Origin: JACTMJ01 sp039812845 | GTDB lineage: Bacteria > Acidobacteriota > Terriglobia > Bryobacterales > Bryobacteraceae | Assembly: GCA_039812845.1 (NCBI GenBank) | Contig: JBDIBK010000097.1 | Location: 1-16,270, forward strand | Direction: 5' to 3' | DNA length: 16,270 nt | Shown here: piece after piece, positions 5,449-12,720 of the stretch | Numbering within the stretch: position 1 is the first letter of the stretch | Layout of the letters: every line of letters starts with the position of its first letter | The notes under the pieces: model-generated | The model's input: only the letters and a program-made list of their open reading frames with translations | Databases searched by the model: none | Told to the model about the DNA's origin: nothing | Program-made: the position numbers and the translations under genes

Positions 5449-8376
5449 ATGGCACGTGTTCTTTTCCGCTCCCTTCCGTTCGCGATTCTCGCCACCGGGT
5501 TTCTCCTGGCCGTCTCCCTCGTCGGCGCGCAAAGCGTTTCCGCCGCCCTGCAGGGGTTCGTGACCGATGCTAGCGGCGCGCGCGTCTCGGCGGCCAAAGT
5601 GAACTTGGAGAACGAATCCTCGGGCGAGTCGCTGGTGACGAACTCGGGCGGCGACGGCGCATACCGCTTCCTGCGCGTTCCGCCAGGGGACTATGTCCTC
5701 ACCGTCAGCGCGCCTTCCTTGGGGGACGCGCGCAAGGCCGGAATCCGCCTCGGCCCCGGTGAATCCCGGCGAATCGATGCGGCACTGCTCACCGTGCGTG
5801 GCGCTTCGGAAACAGTCGATGTGGTGGCCGTCGTCGGCAGCGACGACAGCACACAGTTGGGCGCGGGGTACAGCCAGCGCCAGATGCAGGACCTGCCGAT
5901 GAGTCTCGGCGTCGAAGGCCGAAACTTCCGAAACCAGGCATTCCTGACGGCCACCGTGAACCCCACCACCCAGCCGCATCGCCCGTTTGCCGTGGCCGGG
6001 GCGCGCACGCGCAACAACAATTACCTGATTGATTCGAATGACTTCAACGAAATCCAGGGCGGGCTGTTCCCCGGCCGCGGCCCAAGCGAGCAGATGATCC
6101 CGTCGGAATCCATCGAGTCTCTGCAGGTGATCACGCACAATTTCAAAGCGGAGTATGGGCGGCAGAACGGTTCCGTAATGAACGTGGTCACGCGCAGCGG
6201 AGGCAATGTGTGGCACGGGGCCGCGTATTACTACCTGCAGCACGACGCCCTCTCCGCCCGAAACACCTTCGACACCGTGAAACCGCCGGTTCGCTACAAC
6301 CAGCCCGGCTTCCGGCTGGGCGGCCCGCTCATCCGCAACAAGCTCTTCATTTTCGGGAACTACGAAGCGGTCATCCGCCGGACGGCCGCTCCCCTAACCG
6401 TGCTGACGCTGAGCGAGGCGCAGCGCCAGCGCGCCGTGGCGGCGGTGCGCCCTCTGGTTGCCCTCTACCCGCAGCCCAATCTGCCCGGCACCAATCTCTT
6501 CCGGGCCAGCCTGAACCAGGTGAGCGATACCCACACCTTCCTCGTTCGCGCGGACTACGCTCCGGGGGACCGGCACCGCTTCTTTACCCGCTCCAGCTAC
6601 CTGCGTTCGACGGACGACAAAGGCTTCCTCGCCTCCAGGGCGCGCGCCAATTCGATCAGCGGGCCGCAGGCGCATTCCCTCCACCATGTCTTCACTCCGG
6701 GCGCGACCGCCGTGAACGAAGCCCGCTTCAACTTCACGCGTTTCGCCGTCAACGACACATTTGGTTCCAGCCCCTTTCTGGGAGATCCGGCCGTGAACGG
6801 GGAGATTGGCTTCCTGATCGTCAACGGACTCAGTTCCGCCGGCTACCCCCGGTATCTAGGCCGGATCACGGCGCAGAACAATTTTCAATGGACCGACGAT
6901 TTCACGCTCCAGCGTGGCACGCACACCTGGAAGATGGGCGTGGCCGCGCGGCGAATCCAGTTCAACAACGGCACCTACAACACCCTCTTCCTGGGCCAGT
7001 TGCGCTTCAACAACATTGACCAGTTCCTGGCCGGGCGCGCCGCCGCCTACAGCCGCAACATCGGGAACCCGTACATCGGCTTGCGCGGGAACGAGATCAA
7101 CGCCTACGCGCAGGACGATTGGCAGATCACCCGCAGGCTGACGCTCAACCTGGGCCTTCGCTACGAGGCAAACAGCGTGCCCGCGGAGGTGAACGGCCTC
7201 ATCCCGGACCGTTTCCGCTTTCAGCCGGACCGCAACAACTGGGCCCCGCGCGCCGGCCTCGCCTGGAGAGTGCGGGAAGACGGAAGCACCGTTTTCCGCG
7301 CTGCCTGGGGTCTTTACTACAACGTGCTCGAATGGGATTTCGTCGGCTTAACCCGCTACAATCCCCCGCTCGTGGAGAGCGTCGCGAACAACGCGCCCGG
7401 GTTCCCCGATTTGCTTGCCGGTGCGACGACGCAGATCCCAAGCGGCCTGGTGATTCCAGACCGGAACATGCGCCAGCCCTATGCCCAGCACTTGCAGGCC
7501 ACCGTGGAGCACTCGCTGGGCACGTCGTTCCAGGTCAGCGTCGGCTACGTGGGGACGGTGGCCTCGCGCCTCGCCCGCGCCTCGCAGCCCAACGGCGGCG
7601 ACGGCCTCAAACAGGCGCTGCGGCCGGATCCGACGGTGGGCGTCATCACCCGCCTCGAAACCGCCGCCAACTCGAACTACCACGGCCTGGCAAGTTCCCT
7701 CACCTGGCGCGGAAGAAGATTGCTGATAACGGGCAGCTACACCTGGGCGAAATCGATCGATCAGGTCAGCGACATCCCCAACAGCAACCTGCAATTGCCA
7801 GGCAACATGCTGCCCCTCAACCCGAACGATTGGGGGCTGAATCGCGGACCGGCGGATACCGACATCCGCCAGATCGCCAACCTCAGCTATCTCTGGGATC
7901 TGCCCGTGTTTGAAGGCCGTCGCTGGCTCGGCGGCTGGCAATTGGCCGGTGTGCTCTACGCGCGCGGCGGCATGCCGGTGACGCTCTACTCCGGCACGGA
8001 TACGCCGCTGGGCGTGAACACAAACCGTATCCTTGATATCGACGGCACGCTCCTCCGCGACGGGGGCGGGCGCAATCCGTTTCAGCTTGCGCCCGGTGTG
8101 ACGCGCGCGCAAATCACTCCCGCGGCGGGCCAGTATGGCACCATCGGCCGCAATACCGAACGCTCCGGGAACTACCTGCAGTGGAACGCCTCGCTGCAGA
8201 AGCGCTTCGCGATCGCCGAGCGGCTCCGCGCGGAGTTGCGGCTCGAAAGCTTCAACCTGCTCAACCGCGCCAACTACAGCGTGCCGGACGCCATTCTCAG
8301 TTCGCCCACCTTCGGGCGGGCGACCAGCGCATTCGATTCGCGTCAGGGCCAGGTAGCCTTGCGGCTGGAATTCTAA
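5449..8376 (+). CDS. Oar-like TonB-dependent outer-membrane receptor
   Basis: A protein of 975 residues. I start at the ATG at 5449 because it opens a signal peptide (residues 1-27, ending VGAQ). The same frame stays open upstream into selC, and those starts are not credible. Residues 31-115 are a carboxypeptidase-regulatory-like beta-sandwich (GFVTDASGARVSAAKVNLEN, then PPGDYVLTVSA). Residues about 145-255 are the plug (NNYLIDSNDFNE, then IESLQVITHNFKAEYGRQNG). The rest is the 22-strand-type barrel, ending in VALRLEF with the C-terminal aromatic residue expected for BAM-dependent insertion. Oar-like receptors are abundant in Acidobacteriota; they import large ligands such as glycans, peptides or metal complexes using TonB energy. 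The substrate is unknown and there is no SusD-like partner next door. No strong Shine-Dalgarno sequence is visible. Confidence 0.93.
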   Translation: MARVLFRSLPFAILATGFLLAVSLVGAQSVSAALQGFVTDASGARVSAAKVNLENESSGESLVTNSGGDGAYRFLRVPPGDYVLTVSAPSLGDARKAGIRLGPGESRRIDAALLTVRGASETVDVVAVVGSDDSTQLGAGYSQRQMQDLPMSLGVEGRNFRNQAFLTATVNPTTQPHRPFAVAGARTRNNNYLIDSNDFNEIQGGLFPGRGPSEQMIPSESIESLQVITHNFKAEYGRQNGSVMNVVTRSGGNVWHGAAYYYLQHDALSARNTFDTVKPPVRYNQPGFRLGGPLIRNKLFIFGNYEAVIRRTAAPLTVLTLSEAQRQRAVAAVRPLVALYPQPNLPGTNLFRASLNQVSDTHTFLVRADYAPGDRHRFFTRSSYLRSTDDKGFLASRARANSISGPQAHSLHHVFTPGATAVNEARFNFTRFAVNDTFGSSPFLGDPAVNGEIGFLIVNGLSSAGYPRYLGRITAQNNFQWTDDFTLQRGTHTWKMGVAARRIQFNNGTYNTLFLGQLRFNNIDQFLAGRAAAYSRNIGNPYIGLRGNEINAYAQDDWQITRRLTLNLGLRYEANSVPAEVNGLIPDRFRFQPDRNNWAPRAGLAWRVREDGSTVFRAAWGLYYNVLEWDFVGLTRYNPPLVESVANNAPGFPDLLAGATTQIPSGLVIPDRNMRQPYAQHLQATVEHSLGTSFQVSVGYVGTVASRLARASQPNGGDGLKQALRPDPTVGVITRLETAANSNYHGLASSLTWRGRRLLITGSYTWAKSIDQVSDIPNSNLQLPGNMLPLNPNDWGLNRGPADTDIRQIANLSYLWDLPVFEGRRWLGGWQLAGVLYARGGMPVTLYSGTDTPLGVNTNRILDIDGTLLRDGGGRNPFQLAPGVTRAQITPAAGQYGTIGRNTERSGNYLQWNASLQKRFAIAERLRAELRLESFNLLNRANYSVPDAILSSPTFGRATSAFDSRQGQVALRLEF

Positions 8377-8888
8377 CCGCGCGCTCCGCCCGCATCGGTG
8401 CGGGAATCGGAAGGCCCGGGCGGGCCGCAAAGCGCAATCCGGCGTTGGCCATCCGCAACCGAAATGTGAATCTCCACGTGGCGGGCAGGCCAGAGCGCCG
8501 GGAAGCGCTCCCCCCATTCCACCAGCAGCAGGCAGGGCTCGGCGGCGCTCGCCGCCTCCGCTTCTTCGAGCCACTCCTCAATGCCGATCGCCAGCGCCTG
8601 CGCTTCGGTTTCCAGGCGATAGAGATCGAGATGGATCACCCGCGCCCGGCCGGAATACTCGTGCATCAGCGTGAACGTGGGGCTGGAAACATCGTCGGCG
8701 CGGCCCGCGCCCAGGCCCTCCACGATGCCTTTCGCCAGAGTCGTCTTGCCCGCGCCCATTTCGCCCCGAAGCAGCACGACGGCGCTCGGGCCGAGTTCCC
8801 TCGCAATCTGGCGTCCGCACGCGAGCATTTCCTCGCTGCCGTCCGCATGCCAGGTGGCGCGGGGGATGAGGGGGAATGGCGGCTCCAT
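8373..8888 (-). CDS. tsaE: tRNA threonylcarbamoyladenosine biosynthesis ATPase TsaE
   Basis: A protein of 171 residues. TsaE is the ATPase that drives the TsaB-TsaD complex making N6-threonylcarbamoyladenosine at position 37 of ANN-decoding tRNAs in the cytoplasm. The Walker A motif GEMGAGKT is at residues 42-49, followed by the family motifs SPTFTL (69-74), HLDLYRL (86-92) and LVEWGERF (122-129). The length is slightly above the usual 150-160 because of a polar tail after about residue 150. The gene starts six bases after the nnr stop codon and GGTGA at the nnr end can serve as its ribosome binding site, so the two are translated from one mRNA. A neighbouring nnr (yjeF) gene is a common arrangement, as in E. 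coli. Its TAG stop overlaps the TAA of the convergent receptor gene. Confidence 0.95.
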   Translation of the reverse strand: MEPPFPLIPRATWHADGSEEMLACGRQIARELGPSAVVLLRGEMGAGKTTLAKGIVEGLGAGRADDVSSPTFTLMHEYSGRARVIHLDLYRLETEAQALAIGIEEWLEEAEAASAAEPCLLLVEWGERFPALWPARHVEIHISVADGQRRIALCGPPGPSDSRTDAGGARG

Positions 8889-8894
8889 CGCGAT

Positions 8895-10481
8895 TCACCC
8901 GGCTCCGCAGCGCGCGAACGCGCACGGATAGAAGCGCAGCAGATCGGTCGCCATGAGCGAAGCTTCTCCAAACTCCTCGGCCCCCAGTTCCCCCGCCAGC
9001 CCGTGGAGGTATACCGCCGCGGCGACGGCCAGCTTGGGCCGGCTGGGATGCTGGGCAAGCAGGGATGCAATCGTGCCTGTGAGCACGTCGCCGCTCCCGG
9101 CAGTGGCCATGGCGGGGCTGCCCGTGGGGTTCACCCACACCTCGCCATCGGGGAAAGCGATCAGCGTCCGCCGGCCCTTCAGCACCACCATCGCGTTGCG
9201 CGCGATCGCGAGTTCGCGGGCTTTCTCCACCCGGTTGGCCTGCACTTCGGCGGTGCTGGTGCCCATCAGCCGCGCCATCTCGCCGGGGTGGGGCGTCAGC
9301 ACCAGCAAGCCATCGCCGGGCCAATCGCTTTCGTGAGCCAGGATGTTGAGCGCATCCGCATCCAGCACCAGAGGCATCGGCGGGCCGTCCATCAAAGAGA
9401 GCAGCATCGCCCGCGTGTCCGCCGTCACGCCCAGCCCTGGGCCCGCGGCCAGCACCGTCTTCCCGCGCAGCAGTTCGTCCCCCACCGGGCCGTCGAGCGC
9501 GGTTGCTTCGATAAACCCCTCCGCAGTTTCGGCGAGGGCGGCCGTCATCAGTTCCGGCGCGACGCCGAGGATGCTCTCGATCGCCGACGAAACCGTGGCC
9601 ACCGTGGCCAGGCCCGCGCCCGTGCGCAAGGCGGCGAGGCCCGCCATCCCCACCGCGCCGGGCTTCGCGCGGCAGCCGCCCAGCACCAGCACATGGCCGT
9701 AATCGCCCTTGTGGGAATCCCTGTCCCTGGGCCGCGCCAGAAAGCGCAGCCGCTCCGGCGTGACGAGCGAGAGGTTGAACTCCGGGTCTTCCTCCAGGAA
9801 CGACTCCGGCGTGCCGATCTGGCCGACGATCACTTCGCCGCAGGCATCGCAGAAGGGCGGCAGCACATGGCACGGGCGCGGCGCCGTGAACGTGACGCAC
9901 CCATCCACACGGCAAAACTCGCCTCCAGCGGAAAGCCCGTCGCTGCCGAGCCCGCTGGGCACGTCGACGGCGATCCGGCGCGCCAGGGGAAACCCGTTGT
10001 TCCACTCCCGGATGAACGACAGAGCCGGTTCCCGGGCCGGCCCTTCCAGCCCCGTGCCGAGCATGGCGTCGACCAGCAGCGTGGCCGCCTGCATGTCGGG
10101 GCTCGTCTCGGTCTCGACGCGGCCCCCGTGCGCTTCAAACATCCGCAAGTTCGCCGCGGCGTCGCCAGCGAGTTCTTCTCGCGGGGCGGTCAACACCACG
10201 CGCAGGGATACCGGCTTGTAGCGCGTGAGCAGGTGCCGCGCCACCACCAGCCCGTCGCCACCGTTGTTGCCCTTGCCGCAGAAAATCACGACCCGCTCTT
10301 CGCGCAGCGGGCGAACCCGGCGACGCTTCCCGCGCGAACCGGGCCGCGCACCCCTGCCCAGCGTTTCCAGCGCTTCCACCACGCGCTGCCCGGCGTTCTC
10401 CATCAGGAGCAGCCCTGGGAAGCCCGCGTCCATGGTCTGGCGGTCAATGCGCCGAATCTGCGCGGCGGTAAGGACTTTCAT
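8895..10481 (-). CDS. nnr: Bifunctional NAD(P)H-hydrate epimerase / ADP-dependent NAD(P)H-hydrate dehydratase
   Basis: A protein of 528 residues, the normal size for the fused enzyme. It repairs damaged NADHX and NADPHX in the cytoplasm: the N-terminal YjeF_N domain epimerises the R form, and the C-terminal ribokinase-like domain dehydrates the S form using ADP. The epimerase (about 1-220) has GKGNNGGDG at 69-77 and VDVPSG at 172-177. The dehydratase (about 235-525) has HKGDYGHVLVLGG at 257-269, GPGLG at 347, DADALN at 374, TPHPGEMARL at 396 and GSPAMATAGSGDVLTG at 454-469, with the catalytic Asp at 465. A basic, Arg/Gly-rich insertion (about 41-63) lies in the epimerase before VVIFCGKG. The ATG overlaps the upstream phosphatase stop as ATGA, which points to translational coupling. 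The symbol yjeF is the older name. Confidence 0.95.
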   Translation of the reverse strand: MKVLTAAQIRRIDRQTMDAGFPGLLLMENAGQRVVEALETLGRGARPGSRGKRRRVRPLREERVVIFCGKGNNGGDGLVVARHLLTRYKPVSLRVVLTAPREELAGDAAANLRMFEAHGGRVETETSPDMQAATLLVDAMLGTGLEGPAREPALSFIREWNNGFPLARRIAVDVPSGLGSDGLSAGGEFCRVDGCVTFTAPRPCHVLPPFCDACGEVIVGQIGTPESFLEEDPEFNLSLVTPERLRFLARPRDRDSHKGDYGHVLVLGGCRAKPGAVGMAGLAALRTGAGLATVATVSSAIESILGVAPELMTAALAETAEGFIEATALDGPVGDELLRGKTVLAAGPGLGVTADTRAMLLSLMDGPPMPLVLDADALNILAHESDWPGDGLLVLTPHPGEMARLMGTSTAEVQANRVEKARELAIARNAMVVLKGRRTLIAFPDGEVWVNPTGSPAMATAGSGDVLTGTIASLLAQHPSRPKLAVAAAVYLHGLAGELGAEEFGEASLMATDLLRFYPCAFARCGAG

Positions 10482-12520
10482 GCGGTGCCCGCTTCCCCCT
10501 CTCGGAACTTCCTCACAATCAGCAGCGTGATGTCGTCGAACTGTTCGGCGTCGCCAACCCAGTCCCGCACCGCCTCGACGATCAGATCCGCCAGCTCGCG
10601 CGCATCCTTGTCTCCGTTGGCCAGCAGCAGGGCGTGCAGCCGCTCCTCGCCGAACTCCTCGCCGTACTCGTTCTCCGGCTCGCTGATTCCGTCGGTGTAG
10701 AGAACCAGCGCGTCGCCGGGTTCCAGGTGCAGCGCGCTCTCTTCGTACGTGGCGAACGAGAATGCCCCCACCACCAAACCGTCCACGTTCAGCCGCGAAA
10801 CCTCACCCCGCCGTAGCAGGATCGGGGGCAGATGCCCGGCGTTCGTGTATCGCAGCGTGCCGCTATGGTCATCGTAGACTCCGAAAAAGAAAGTGGCAAA
10901 CTTCGATGAACTCGTGAACTGGTGGATCTGCTGGTTCAGCCTGGAGACCAGCACGGCGGTCGAAAGCGCCTCCCGCGGGGATTCGTCTGTCTCCGCGGAC
11001 CCGCGGGCCCGCGGCAGATAGGGCCGCAACTGCGCGCGCATCGTGGATTGAATCGAAGCCATCAGCAGCGCGGCCGAGATCCCCTTGCCCGCCACATCGC
11101 CAATCGCGAACGCGATGCGCTCGTCTTCCAATCGCAGATAGTCGAAGTAGTCGCCGGAGGCCATCCGGGCCGGCTGGCTCATCGCCACCAGCTCGATATT
11201 CTCGAACTTCGGCGTTTCCTTCGGATACAGGCCCACCTGCACCTCACGGGCAATCTCCAGTTCGGATTGCATCCGCTCTTTCTCTTTCGAAATCGCCACC
11301 AGCGTTTCCAGGTTCTCCGTCATCCGGTTGAAGGACCGGTTCAAGTCCGCCAGTTGGTCCTCCCCCTTCACCAGAATCCGGTGCTGAAACTGCCCGCGCA
11401 TCACGTGCTGTGTGCCCTCGTAGAGGTTCTCCACCGCCTGGGTGATGCTGCGCGAGAGCCCCATTCCCGCCATCAGCGAACACGCTTCCACAATCAGAAA
11501 CAGCACGCAGGCGGAGACGAACAGCATCACGGCGAAATACTGCGTGAAATCGATTCCGGCGCCCGGCAGCGTGTCCCGGCGCGAGAGCACTTCCCAGACG
11601 GCGGAGGGCCGCGTATTGAAGGTGAGCAGCGCCGGCTCGCTGCCCCCCGGTTTCGTCCACTCGGCCACGCTGAGCGTCGTCTGCCAGTTGACGCTGAAAT
11701 CCAGCAGATTCGCCTTCGGGGGCGTCTCCTGCGCATTGGCCGGCTGGCGGATTCCAGGGCGGTTCGGGCCGAACCGGTAGAAGCGCGGCCCGGCCGAAGC
11801 GGAATCCGAACCCACGCCCGGCGCGGGCTCCACGCGCCCCACGATCTCGGCATCCAGAAGGCCGGGCACCAGCCCGTTCAGGTACGCGCGCGTCACCGGC
11901 ATCATCACGCTGAGTTCGGTGTCGTTCGGATGCGTATACACCCACACGTAGAGGCGGTTCTCCCGCGACACCAAACCGCCCGTCCGGTTCCAGCCCGGCG
12001 GGGGAAACGCGCACGCATTCTCCGGGGGCCAGTTCCATGTGCCTTCCGGGCTGCGGGCGCAAAGCTGCAGGCCGGGGAACTGCGCTTCAAAGTACGGAAA
12101 AATTCGCTGAACGATCTCGCCCCGCTCCGCCACCGGGGTGGTGGCCACCAGCTCGCTCGGGCCCGCCAACAGGCTTTCCCGGCGATGCAGTTCACTGTTC
12201 AGAAGAAAGCTGGCGATCTCTCCCGTGACGATATAAACGCCCAGCGCCGTAAGGATGACGATCAGCAGGATCGGCACCACCCCGATGAACACATACGTCA
12301 CCCGCAGCCGGTTGCGCAGCGGCCAAAGCAAATGCTTCCCGAACACCCGCAAATGCCGAATCCCCAGAACGAAACCCGCAAGAACCAGCAGAGCCCCCGC
12401 CAGCGCCCCCATCGCCCCAAGCTCGATTCGGAACGAAGCCACGACGAAAACCGCCAGCAGAATCAGGTACGCCAGGTCCACCAGCCGCAGTTTCGGAATC
12501 GGGGTGGGTGTGTTCGCCAT
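10478..12520 (-). CDS. Membrane-bound SpoIIE/PP2C-type serine phosphatase with HAMP domain
   Basis: A protein of 680 residues starting at the ATG at 12520; a TTG three codons earlier is less likely. The N-terminal part has hydrophobic segments at about 14-55 and a transmembrane helix at about 76-100. An extracytoplasmic region of about 225 residues follows, then another transmembrane helix (about 328-353), a HAMP domain (about 354-408) and a short coiled linker. The PPM/SpoIIE phosphatase domain (about 425-672) keeps the metal-binding aspartates: SGDYFDY (D457), GDVAGKG (D475), YTDGI (D610) and QFDDITL (D662/D663). Such proteins dephosphorylate Ser/Thr in anti-anti-sigma or other partner-switching proteins in response to an external signal. 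No anti-sigma kinase or STAS gene lies nearby, so the target is unknown. It is the first gene of an operon with nnr and tsaE. Confidence 0.92.
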   Translation of the reverse strand: MANTPTPIPKLRLVDLAYLILLAVFVVASFRIELGAMGALAGALLVLAGFVLGIRHLRVFGKHLLWPLRNRLRVTYVFIGVVPILLIVILTALGVYIVTGEIASFLLNSELHRRESLLAGPSELVATTPVAERGEIVQRIFPYFEAQFPGLQLCARSPEGTWNWPPENACAFPPPGWNRTGGLVSRENRLYVWVYTHPNDTELSVMMPVTRAYLNGLVPGLLDAEIVGRVEPAPGVGSDSASAGPRFYRFGPNRPGIRQPANAQETPPKANLLDFSVNWQTTLSVAEWTKPGGSEPALLTFNTRPSAVWEVLSRRDTLPGAGIDFTQYFAVMLFVSACVLFLIVEACSLMAGMGLSRSITQAVENLYEGTQHVMRGQFQHRILVKGEDQLADLNRSFNRMTENLETLVAISKEKERMQSELEIAREVQVGLYPKETPKFENIELVAMSQPARMASGDYFDYLRLEDERIAFAIGDVAGKGISAALLMASIQSTMRAQLRPYLPRARGSAETDESPREALSTAVLVSRLNQQIHQFTSSSKFATFFFGVYDDHSGTLRYTNAGHLPPILLRRGEVSRLNVDGLVVGAFSFATYEESALHLEPGDALVLYTDGISEPENEYGEEFGEERLHALLLANGDKDARELADLIVEAVRDWVGDAEQFDDITLLIVRKFREGEAGTA

Positions 12521-12720
12521 GCAACTCAAGCCCCGTCGCGCCGCGGCCGCCGCGGAACAAATGCAACGAGAACCGCTTCCCTATTATCGGAGCACAAGGC
12601 CCCCACCGGAGCAAATGTCCCAGCCGCCCCCAGAGCCCCATCGTCGCCGCGTCACCGGCAGACAGAGAATAGCCAGGCGTTTTCCACGCATCCGCCAAGC
12701 CGTCCTCACTTGCCAATCAC
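12521..12720 (-). promoter_or_regulatory. Intergenic region upstream of the phosphatase operon
   Basis: Two hundred bases between the Kelch-like gene and the phosphatase gene, both on the minus strand. GATAAT on the minus strand (plus 12583-12588) is a possible -10 box in a small A/T-rich island, without a convincing -35. In the leader, CCGCGG, three bases, CCGCGG (12541-12555) could form a hairpin about 20 bases before the ATG. No terminator with a U-tract was found after the Kelch-like gene. Confidence 0.3.

Noticed and set aside
8181..10700. 839-codon plus-strand open frame opposite tsaE and nnr
   Set aside because: Spans three well-supported genes in antisense; the length is an effect of high GC, with no domain pattern.
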